From positions 49,972,001-50,036,000 of the forward strand of contig OX419760.1 in assembly GCA_948567375.1 (NCBI GenBank): a stretch of 64,000 nt of DNA, given 5' to 3'. This stretch comes from Lunularia cruciata (taxonomy: Eukaryota; Streptophyta; Marchantiopsida; Lunulariales; Lunulariaceae). Shown here in pieces: positions 34,168-43,785 of the stretch. Position numbers and translations under genes: made by a program. How positions within the stretch are numbered: the stretch's first letter is position 1; the number at the start of each line of letters is the position of its first letter. The notes under the pieces were generated by a model. The model did not search any database. It saw nothing but the letters and a program-made list of their open reading frames with translations, and was not told the DNA's origin.

Positions 34168-37100
34168 GAGTGTTTTAATTTAAGAGAGTGGATCACCCCT
34201 CTTGGAAGAGCACGAGTTGCTAAAAACTGAGTAATTTGAGGTGGAGAACATAGTGCAATTGCTAGACTTGGGAAGGGCTTTAAAGAGTAAATGGGATAGA
34301 TGCACCGAGAGGATAATTTCATGCACCTAGCTTCCTATTCTTGAATCTATTCCACATCAAGATTATGTGCATCCAATGTGAGCAACTGAGAGTATTGCTA
34401 GTTTATCATTATGGAGTAGAATTCATGGACAGAGTGATGAACTCACCAAACCCGGTGATTCTACTTGTGGTGGTATACGATAAAGAGTGGGATTTGACAA
34501 TTTACATTCTATTATGATGTTATGGATCTGAATGTACTGATTCCTCACCCTTTCAACATGCAAGTAGAAATCCATTATGTAGTTAGACCAAAAGCAATGT
34601 TTAGGGATTTTGTAATCTGCAATTTTGGTGAGAAATATTTTCAACAAGTGATGGCCTTTGAGGTTCCAATCTTAATCCCCATAGTCTGTGCACCCTCCTA
34701 AGTGATCATTCTAACCCTCTATTGAAGTTGAAAGTAGCAAGTGAAAATTGATCATGTGTAGGAATCATGGATCCGCAATTGTAGGAGTTGATGCAAGGAA
34801 TGCAATGGATGTTGAACGAGTTTCAAGAAATCAAGATGACCATGGAGGAGTTGCAAAATCAAGTACGTGCTATCAAGAATGATCAAGTAATGCAAGAAGG
34901 AGAGCCGTCTCAACAACCAATATTAGCAATCAAAGTACATGGAGAGTTATGCATGCCAATGACACCGATTCCAATCAACAACCAAGCCATATTGTTACTA
35001 CAAATGAAGAAGACATGCAACATTGAGCCCTACAAGGGACAGCACTCCATGGGAGTAGTGGAAAATTGGATTTCAAGAATGAATTGATATCTTTGATTGT
35101 TCACAACGGAGATCACTCATCAGTCTGCAAGAGTGTTTACGTGTGAGTACTTGACCAATAGGACCCTCACATGGTACAATGCTTGGGAGCAATCATTGTT
35201 GGTAAAAGAAAGAGAGGTCACTTGGACAGCCATGCAAGAAGGGTGGCTCAAGAATTTCCAATCTATGGATTTTGTGCAAATGGCCCAAACAAGACTCTGG
35301 AGGTTGAAGTAGAAGAATAGCATACAAGAGTACGTGGAGGCATTTCTGGATCTACAGGTTGCGATAACCAAGATGAGTCCAGCCAAAGCTCTTGAAATTT
35401 TCTAGAGAGGATTAAAAGAGCAGATTTCCCAAGAGGTAATGCTGCAAAATCCTCATATTGTTTTTGAAGCCATTGCTTATGCCCAAAGAATAGCAAGGGT
35501 GCTTGGAGGAGGTGAGGCAACAACATCAATGCAAAACTATCGGGCCAAGACATACCATTTTGGTGGACCAATACCTATGGAGTTGGGCAACATTTGATTT
35601 CAAGACAAAGGAGCAAGACCTCTCCAAGGAGAACAAGGATGGGTTGAAGAAAGGCAAGAAGGAGTCCCATGAAGAGAAGGGCTCAAGCAAAACAATGATG
35701 ATGTTACAATTGTGGGAGAATTGAACACATAGCCATCAATTGTCATGCTTTTCATCCTAGAAGCCCTTGGCCTCCATACAAGCTCTAAACCACATGGAGA
35801 GACAAATTAAAGAGGAAGATATAGAAACCGCATTGGAAAAAAAAGATCACTAGTAAATGTACCTTGCGGCCTTACTCGCTTGGTGAAGAAGAGTAAAAGT
35901 GGGGGAGGAAGAGGAAAAGTGTGCAAAGAAGGAGGAAGATAAATGCATAATTAATTTTTGTCAATAGAGTGCTAGAAGGCAATCTAGTGAGAGTGTTGAT
36001 AGACCTTGGTGCAACAAAAAATTTCTTGTTTTGCTCTGTTGCAACAAGGTTGGGGATGAAACTTGAGAAGGGTGAGAAAGACAAAGTAGATTACCTAATG
36101 GTCAGACAAAGAGGATTTAGTTGTTACCTAGAAAGGTAATATTCTCTATAGGAGGGTATCAAGAAGCAATCAAGTGGCAAGTGATACAACTAGCTCGTTA
36201 TGATGCAATCTTAGGTATATCGTGGATAGAGCACTACAACCCCATAGTGGATTGGAGAAAGAAAGAAGTGAAAACTAGTCAATGGAAGATCTTTGGGATC
36301 AAAGGAAGATCACAAAGGCAAGAGTTGCCTCTATATGTCATAAAGACCACATTTATTGGTAAGACAAATGAATGTTTCATGGGTGTAATTAGAGAAGTCC
36401 AGAGTGCCCAACACAATGGACAAATTCCTAAAGATACCTCCTTGTAAGGCCCCATATTGACTATCACCTCAGGAGTTGGAGGAGTTGGAGGAGTCTAAGG
36501 CTCAAATTGAAGATATTTTGCAAAAGGGATTTATCCAACCCAACGTATCACCATATGGAGCTCTTGTATTGTTTGTGAAGAAGAAGGACGAAACAATGTG
36601 AATGTGCATTAACTACCGAGGATTGAATCAACAAACGGTGAAGAACATTACCTTGCATGGATGATTTGTTTGATCAACTCAATGGGGCAAGGCACTTCAC
36701 CAAACTTAATTTGCAGAGTAGTTATAACCAAATTAAGATTGGGGAAGAAGATGTACACAAAATGGCCTTTCAAACAAGGCATAGTAACTTTGATTACTTG
36801 GTGATGTTATTTGGTCTCACCAACTCTCCATCCACTTTCATGAGTTTGATGAATGATATATTCATATGTACTTGGATAAATCTGTTGTCATTTTTCTTGA
36901 TGACATCTTAGTCTACAGTAGGACGTTGACATAGCACAAGCAACATCTGTGAGAAGTCCTCTAGATTCTGCAACAAAATCAATTGTATGCCAAAATCTCA
37001 AAGTGCAAGTTTGGCAAATCTAAAGTAGACTACTTAGGGCATAGAGTAAGTGAGGAGGGTATCCAAGTGTTAATAGATAAAATAGAGGTCATTCAAAAAT

Positions 37101-38488
37101 GGAGTGCTCCAGAAGAATGGACTCAACTCAAGAGTTTCTTAAGATTAACATGGTTTTATCATCGATTTGTCAAGGACTTCTCCAACATTGCACAACCTCT
37201 AACAACACTATTGGGCAAGGGAAAGATATGGATATGGAGAACATCACAAGAATTGTGCCTTTCATGAGTTGAAAAACACATTACAACATGCACCAATCTT
37301 GAAATGGTATGACCCAAAATGTCCAATCAAGATAGCTATAGATGCATCAGGAGTAGCAATAGGAGCAGTCTTACAACAAGAATGGTAAGATGGATGGCAC
37401 CCAATTGCGTATTTCTCTTGTAAGTTGCTATTATGTTGTGGGGCATCTCTTGTAAGTTGCTATTTGTCTCGAGAGTGCGCCGAGCATCTTGCTGCTCATG
37501 TGTAAATGCCTCTATTGTCAATGCCTCAAAGCTTCCCATAGTCTAACACCATCTCTATTCTTGTATGGTTGGAAATCTTCTTCTTGATAGAGCAACTTGT
37601 TTACAATTGCTCCCAATGGTAGGCTCTTCTTGAGGGGTTTTGGTGTTGATTTTTGCTGGTTAACGTTGACCTTCGTGGGACTGTTCATGTTCTGTTAAAT
37701 TTTGGTTTGTGGATCTGGATCTGGTAGGGCTCATAGAATTGGGTCTGGTAGTGTTTGTAGAATATTCTAACCACAAGTGATCCAACTGGATTAAAACCCG
37801 AGCATCCAGATCACTAAATTGTTCCATTTACATAGATTGGACTGAGAGCTCCTAAAATGGAGCCCTTCCCTTGACATTATTCATAGATCAAAATACACAC
37901 ATTTGTTCACAAGAAATATCACATTCATCAGAATACCAAGCCTTGCAATTTATAACCTCTTTAGGGAAAACCAACAGCTCTAGACTAAACAATGACCACG
38001 CCTAAACTTTCCAACTGTCTTGCACAAAGCCACTTCAAATTTTCTTCTCTCCTGCACAAGCTCTTCTCCTTTGGGAAATCTTCCTATCAGCCCTTTCTAG
38101 CCTTGTTCCTTCAAAACTTCTTCCCTCTCCCTCTACATACCAGGCTCTTTTTCCCAAAAAATTAGCCTTCCTTGTCACAAAGTGCTTAACCCCTTTCCTT
38201 CAAATCCTTATTTCTTTGCATAGTTAGACCCTTCAAATATCTCCTCCTTCTCTATCCTTTCAATCTAGACCTTCCCCTCAAGGGTTCCCTTGTCCAGACC
38301 TCACTCACTCATTTGATGCTTCATTTTCAGCTTAGTCTTAGCAAACCCCTTCACTCTTTAGAAAATCCTCTGTCTAGCAGGCTTCTTCTCTCGAGATTCT
38401 TCCTTGCAGCCACAAGCTCTTCCTTAAAGAAAAATCCTGTCAGCCTCCTCTTGTCCTATTTAGGCTTCCTCTTGAAGCAACAAAACTC

Positions 38489-38577
38489 CTTTCTCTCTTC
38501 TCTTTTAAGGCACTCTCTCAAAGCTAAAACTCCTTTCTCTCTTCTGTCCTTCAAGGCATTCTCTTGAAGCTAAAAAA
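38489..38577. repeat. Tandem repeat (two copies, ~43 bp)
   Basis: Two copies of a block starting TCCTTTCTCTCTTCT and ending GAAGCTAAAA-like, inside the insertion in element C. Confidence 0.75.
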
Positions 38578-38609
38578 AAATCCTTGTTGTTGCCACTAAA
38601 TAAAATACT

Positions 38610-38830
38610 CCTAAGATCCCAGTAACATAAACAAAAGGTCCCAAGCTTATGTAACACACAAAGAAGTCCCAAGCTTGTGTAACGCACAAAACTCCCAAGC
38701 TCATGTAACATAAAAGAAACTCTTGAGCTTACCGCAACACAAAACAACTTTCGGCTTTGCAACAACGTAAAGAAATATCTTGAGAGAAGGTAACATGAAA
38801 TGACTCCCGAGACACAATAACATTAAAGAA
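38610..38830. repeat. Degenerate ~31-bp tandem array
   Basis: Successive units of the form TCCCAAGCTTATGTAACACA recur about every 30-35 bases (three clear, then increasingly decayed copies with CTCTTGAGCTTACC and CTCCCGAGACACAATAAC). Within the insertion in element C. Confidence 0.7.
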
Positions 38831-40126
38831 AATGTTGAGTTCACTAAAAATAATAAAACTCACACCAAATGGCACCAATGCTACATGTGGATTATTTTCC
38901 CAATGACACCGGCAAAATGCAACTATCACACCATCAAACAAGAAGAGCTGACAATTGTCCTTGCAACCAAGCATTGGAAACATTATTTGGGTGAGAAGGC
39001 ATTTGTGGTAAAGACGGACCACAAACCTCTAGTCTACCTTGAGACACAAAAGGATCTTTCTCATCAACAAATTTGGTGGGTAGAATGGAGACAAAAATTC
39101 AACATGACAATCAAATATGGAAGGCAAGAAGCAACTTGCAAATGCATTCACTTGAATGCCGATGGCAAACAATTCAGCAATGGAAATCAAGATGAACCCT
39201 GAATTCTGGCCCAGGATTCATGCTGCTACAAAAATAGATCCATAGATTGTAGGTGCTCAATCATCCAAAGGCATCACTATCACCCATGGACTCACCTTTT
39301 GTGGTGGTAGGTTATGGATCCTTAATGATATGGATCTAAGAACCACCATCATTACAGAATGTCATGATTTTGCCATTGTAATTCATGTTGGAATAGACAA
39401 AGACCTTGGATGGAGTCAAACGCCATTCCTGTTGGCCCAAGATGAGCAACGATGTGATGGAATATGTTTGTAGTTGCCTACTTTGTCAAAAAAATAAGGC
39501 CTCTAATCAAGCTCCCATAAGACTCCTCCAACCTCTCCCTACTCCTACACAACATTGGGAACAGATAAGCATGGATCTGGTTTGTGAATTGCCCAAGACC
39601 ACCTTTGGGTTTGATTCCATCATAGTCTTTATCAACCAACTCAGCAAAATGATTCATGTGCGTCCTACCACCAAGGATGTGACTACCCCGCAACTAGCTC
39701 AATTTTACTTAGATGCAGTCTTTTCCCATCATGGCTTATCTCAAGTACCCATCACAGGTAGAGGCACTCAATTCACTACTTTGTTTTGGAGAACATTCTT
39801 TGGGTTCTTAAAAACCAAATTGGTTATGTCCATAGCTTACCATCCACAAATTGATGGACAAATAGAGAGGGCAAATTTCACTATAGAGGACATGCTTTGG
39901 GGCTTTACTTTGGATGAGCAAGAGAGTTGGGACACCTTACTCCCATTGGTGGAATTTTTGTACAAAAATTCAATGAATGCCTCCACACAAGTCACACCGT
40001 TCTCCCTCATGTATGGAGAGAATCTTTTCACACTTCAAGCTTGATGAAGGTCCATCTGGTGGCTACCATGGTGGATGTTGTCAACACTTTTGTTTCTAGT
40101 ATCCAACAAGGGGTGGAGCACACCAA

Positions 40127-40645
40127 ATGCAGGTTATAGATTGCCCAAAATTGATAGAAGCAATATATAGATGCACATTGCCAACACATGGAGTTCAATG
40201 TAGGAGATCAAGTTTGGTTGTCAACCACCACCTCAAGTTAGTTGGTCCTCATAAGCTTAGACCTTATTTTATTGGACCTTTCTCTATCCTTCGTCGCATA
40301 GGAGTTGTGGCCTATCACCTTGAGCTACCGCCATATATGAAGATCCACCCGGTGTTTCATGTTTCCTTATTATGCCGATATGCTCCCTATCCACCCCACT
40401 TCTCTTCCATCCAAGAAAGTAGACCTTGTCCAACCTTGGTTGATGACACAGAGGAGTATGAAGTCAAATGCATTCTCCAAAAGCGTATCCGGGGTACTCG
40501 CCATCCACGTGTGGAATACCTAGTACATTGGAAAGGGTACCCCTGGTATGAGGCTACATGGGAGCCAGCAGCCAACTTGACCCATGCACCAGTGTTAGTG
40601 AAATCTTTTGAGCAACAACTTTGCAACAAGGACGTTGTGTCTTAA
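40127..40645 (+). pseudogene. Element C: GPY/F module and intact chromodomain
   Basis: An uninterrupted frame of ~170 codons at the end of pol. After a shifted start it shows the GPY/F module (LRPYFIGPFSILRRIG, AYHLELPPYMKIHPVFHVS) and a well-preserved chromodomain: EEYEVKCILQKR, EYLVHWKGYPWYEATWEP, LVKSFEQQL. The aromatic cage positions (Tyr in EEYEV, Trp in VHWKGY, Trp in ATWEP) are kept, so the domain would still be predicted to fold and read methylated histone H3. It follows the integrase core, which sits in a different frame, so the polyprotein is broken here. The polypurine tract AAAAAGGAAGAGG (40644-40656) overlaps its stop region. Confidence 0.88.
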
Positions 40646-40656
40646 AAAGGAAGAGG
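40644..40656 (+). other. Polypurine tract of element C
   Basis: AAAAAGGAAGAGG two bases before the 3' LTR start, the plus-strand primer site expected at this position. Confidence 0.9.
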
Positions 40657-40658
40657 TT

Positions 40659-41263
40659 TGTAATACCAATAGCTAGATCGATGATCTAGAGATGAAATTT
40701 GGTTTGGTAACATCTGGAAGGATGTTATACATCATGGACATAGTAGATAAGCAAGAGGTATCACCAAAAAAAGAGCACTTCTACTAATAGTGCAGAAGCC
40801 TAAAATAGCTTAAAAACTTTAAAGTCATTTTTAGAGGCCTAAACGGATGTCTTAGTGATGGATGAATTAGGCCTTGAAAAATGGAGAGATTACCTCCCCT
40901 TAAGGAGAAAAGCCTTGCCTTCTCCCCCCATGATTTGTCTCATCAAAAGCTTTCCAATGATACCTTACCCATGCAATTTTGAGCTTCCTACAAGAAGATT
41001 CTCTAAAGATTCCCTTTGGTCAAACCTATTTGACCAACTAGATAGGACAAGGAATGACATGTCACCCATCTAAACAACTAATCCAAGGATGGAGCTCACT
41101 GATAAGTCACCAATCCATGTATCTAATCCAAGTGTGGAGCTTCCTTTGAGGGGATCCTCTTTGCTATATAATAAAAAGAAGGTGCTCCTTTGGGGCATCG
41201 GAGGATTGAGTGTGAAATCTGTGTTTTCTCTTTGAAGGGTTCTCTTGTCCTCAAAGTATTACA
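40659..41263 (+). repeat. 3' LTR of element C, 605 bp
   Basis: TGTAATACCAATAGC to CAAAGTATTACA. Followed by CTTGC, near-identical to CTTGT preceding the 5' LTR (33565-33569): a 5-bp target duplication with one later change. The interrupted RNase H frame of element G resumes right after it. Confidence 0.93.
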
Positions 41264-42729
41264 CTTGCATGATAGGCTCTGATTTTACAATATTATGATT
41301 TCATGGTTATTCATAGACCTTGAGTGGTGAACTGTGATGTAGATGGGTTGAGTAGAAACCCATGTCCTAGCCAACAAGATCAAACCGGAGCACATTGGCA
41401 TAGTGAGATAGATGAGGAGATGGTGTTAGGGTGGCATGCATCTACCTTTCTTTGTATATTTTTTGAGGCTTTGGTGGTATCTCTCTCAATGCATACAACA
41501 AGAGTTATTGAGGTCACATATCAAGAGAGTCAAAATAGTGGTACAGTTTAGCAAGACATTCATGATGACGTCTTAGTGATGGACTATCTTTGCATTGGTG
41601 TTGTGGGTGGCACAGTTGAGGCCAAGGAGAGAAGCCATGTTCTTCAACAAGCTAGATAGTTTTGATTGGAAAGAAGACACCTCCTTTGTGTATGGGAGGA
41701 TGGTAGAGTGAGAGTAGTACCACCTCTATCTCAACAACCACAATTGGTCCGTCATGCTCATTAGGAGCTAGGACATTTTGGAGTAAAGCATACATATAGC
41801 TTATTCTAGAGTCATTATTGGTGGTGCAGTATGTAGACCAATGTACAACAATTTGTTGCAAGATGTGTGGTTTGTGACCAAGTTAGAGCATCATTCAATG
41901 CTCCTACACCACAATTGCACCCATTGCCTATCATGGGATTGGATTACCATTGGAGTTTGGACTTTGCTAGACCTTTATCATCAATTGTGAGACATCATTG
42001 GTATGTTTTGGTGATGGTGGAGCACTTTTCTAAATGAATTGAGCTGGTGGCACTTCTTGACAAGTCCAATGAAGGGACAGCTTACTTGTTCTTAGATCGA
42101 GTTCTTAGTCATTTTGGTGCACATTGAGGTTTTGACTGATCAAGGTATAGAGTTCTTGGGAGAGTTTTAGGTCTTATGTGACAAGGCTTTGATTGATCAT
42201 TGTACTACCTCTTGAGATCACCCTGAGGCAGATGACTTAGCAAAGAGAGTGGTTTAGACAATGAAGAGAAGATTGCAAAAGTATGGTTTGCAAAGAGGCC
42301 ACTTGGGAGATTAGGATCTCTTGTTACCTTGGTTGGCCATGGGCAATTGGTTCAGCTGGCAAGCCTCCTTAGCATCCTTTTCTACTTACTTTCTACTCTA
42401 TGGATGAGATCTAGATTTACCTACATCCATCTATCAAGATGCTACTATAAATTTGGACTTGGATGATCTAGATGTATGGATGAACGCATGTTCTCAATAG
42501 GCAAAGATCTTTCAAAGAGTGATGCCAATGGCCTTTGAGAACTTAGCGATTGCTCAACATAGGGATACCTTACTCTATGCTACCATTTAAGGAGGAGGTT
42601 ATAGACCCTCAAGGCGTCAATTTCATCTAGGTGACTATGTATATCTACAATAGACAACACCAACAAAACTTGATTTTTTCATGTTGTAATACCTTGAGAA
42701 TACACTAGGTTTTTCCATCTAAAGTCCTT
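41264..42729 (+). pseudogene. Element G: end of RNase H and integrase
   Basis: Continues the RNase H frame split at 33569: a CMIGSDFTIL-like stretch leads to VVNCDVDGLSRNPCPSQQD, the usual ...DxLSR end of RNase H. Integrase follows in broken frames: an HHCC-like zinc region near 41750-41890 (GHFGVKHTYSLF, CVVCDQVRASFNAP), the core with WSLDFARPL (first Asp, near 41955) and WYVLVMVEHFSK, and a C-terminal GGGYRPSRRQFHLGDYVYLQ near 42595-42655. Stops occur every few dozen codons. The family differs from elements A-E and ends in a PHD finger rather than a chromodomain. Confidence 0.78.
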
Positions 42730-42993
42730 GTGTTGGAAGGACGTGATGATGTTGTTTGGGAGGATCATGTGCACAATTGTGTGCCATGTCACCTCCCAAA
42801 CATTGATGGTACTATGGACCCAAGCTTGACACTTGTATGTGTAGGCTTGCGGTGTACGTTATGTGGCTCTTCTGATGGAGCTACTACTATGTTAGTGTGT
42901 GATAGTTGTTTGACAGGATGGCATATGGCATGTATGACTCCTCTCCTCATGATGGTTCATCATGGACAGTGGTTATGTCCTATATGTACTTGA
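42730..42993 (+). pseudogene. Element G: integrase C-terminus with a canonical PHD finger
   Basis: An 87-codon uninterrupted frame. Residues 1-40 continue the integrase tail (LEGRDDVVWEDHVHNC, VPCHLPNIDGTMDP). Residues 42-86 are a textbook C4HC3 PHD finger: C42-x2-C45-x11-C57-x2-C60-x4-H65-x2-C68-x14-C83-x2-C86, with the conserved Trp (W81) two residues before the seventh ligand and the hydrophobic ML before the third. PHD fingers usually read methylated or unmodified histone H3 tails. Here the position matches that of chromodomains in chromovirus integrases, suggesting a targeting module. The finger itself is undamaged, but the upstream integrase is broken, so it is annotated as part of a pseudogene. 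Domestication as a host gene is possible in principle; nothing here (start context, promoter) supports it. Confidence 0.85.
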
Positions 42994-43162
42994 CCTATAG
43001 CAAGTTCATCCTTTATATGGTATAGATTACAGACATGTGACTAATATAGGAGTCGATAGCACCCGGCCTCTTGATCTTTTTCCCACCATAGGATATACCA
43101 TGTACTTGGAGTAGATGGCTATTTAGGGTTAGAGGGACCTAATCACCAACTAGGGAGCGATT

Positions 43163-43785
43163 GTGGCACTTGAGAGTCCATGTATGACTTATGTGTGAGT
43201 TGTGCTTCATTGATGACATTGATAGCAATGTATATTGTGTGGTGATGTACATACGCACAATAGTTGTCATGCCATTTGTAGCATTGCACCTAGATTACTC
43301 AAACTCTGGAGTAATAATGTTTGTATTCAAGAGTATTTTGGTAGTTACTCATAGACTACTTATCAATGGTCAAATTTTTTGTTTGGGGTACTAACTACAT
43401 AGTGGGGCCCAACTATCACTTAGCACCATTTGCACCATCGAATGTGCCATCGGTAGGACCGTTAAGCTAGAGACCAAGGAGTATATTTTCAAAGTGCAGC
43501 TCCAAAGAGCTCACTTCTATGATATTACACCTTCAATTTCCTGACTATGGTGGATAGAGGCTGGTGAGCATCACCTAGATTCTCTTAGCTAGAGTAGGTG
43601 TGGCTTGATTGTAATCAATGTACACTTTTCTCTATTATTGAGTGATAGATCAAATATTAATCTGATTGAGTGTGATTCAAGTTGTATGAACAAACTAATT
43701 ATTGTGGCACTTGAGAGTCCATGTATAACTTATGTGTGAGTTGTGTTCTACAGTGTGTGATGTTTACAACGATGTATGTTGTGTA
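43163..43785. repeat. Direct repeats of ~85 bp, 538 bp apart, after element G
   Basis: A block beginning ATTGTGGCACTTGAGAGTCC occurs at 43163 and again at 43701, continuing through ATGTGTGAGTTGTG to about 43245 and 43785. The first is preceded by purine-rich CTAGGGAGCGAT, as an LTR start after a polypurine tract would be. It may be the decayed 3' LTR of element G with a partial second copy, but no CA end was found. It does not resemble the F-type LTR. Confidence 0.6.

Larger units (their letters stand above)
37431..38884 (-). mobile_element. Insertion inside element C RNase H; probably the 5' end of another LTR element
   Basis: Element C RNase H stops after PIAYFSCKL at 37430 and resumes with TPAKCNYHTI near 38890, so about 1.45 kb is foreign. 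Read on the minus strand it looks like an LTR-leader-gag start: a TATA-like ggttataaattgcaagg region near 37945-37961, a leader, then a frame at 37336-37539 beginning MGSFEALTIEAFTHEQQ. The outer part (38489-38830) is made of short tandem repeats. No terminal dinucleotides or target duplication could be fixed, so the nature of the insert is an inference. It could also be a patch of filler DNA. Confidence 0.5.
34155..40658 (+). mobile_element. Ty3/gypsy chromovirus element C, internal gag-pol relic
   Basis: Gag runs about 34788-35750, with a Retrotrans_gag core (ARVFTCEYLTNRTLTWY, WLKNFQSMDF) and an intact CCHC knuckle at 35702-35743 (CYNCGRIEHIAINC). Retropepsin is at about 35985-36250 (VLIDLGATKNF, YDAILGISWIEHY), with DLG instead of DSG/DTG. 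RT is at 36470-37260, catalytic box FLDDILVYS near 36895. RNase H is at 37267-37430 (IAIDASGVAIGAVLQQE) and resumes at 38885-39200 (CNYHTIKQEELTIVLATKHW, TDHKPLVYL), split by a 1.45-kb insertion. Integrase is at 39380-40044: first Asp in SMDLV, second Asp replaced by Gly in ITGRGTQF (39757-39759), Glu present in GQIERANF. GPY/F and chromodomain follow. With LTRs, the full element is 33570-41263. It is incapable of movement. Confidence 0.93.

Noticed and set aside
38610-38830. Regularly spaced short repeats considered as a CRISPR-like array
   Set aside because: Plant nuclear DNA, repeats are degenerate and contiguous with no unique spacers; a simple tandem array within a transposon insertion.
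42853-42990. PHD finger considered as a host chromatin gene
   Set aside because: The sequence directly upstream is integrase tail in the same frame and there is no independent start or gene structure.
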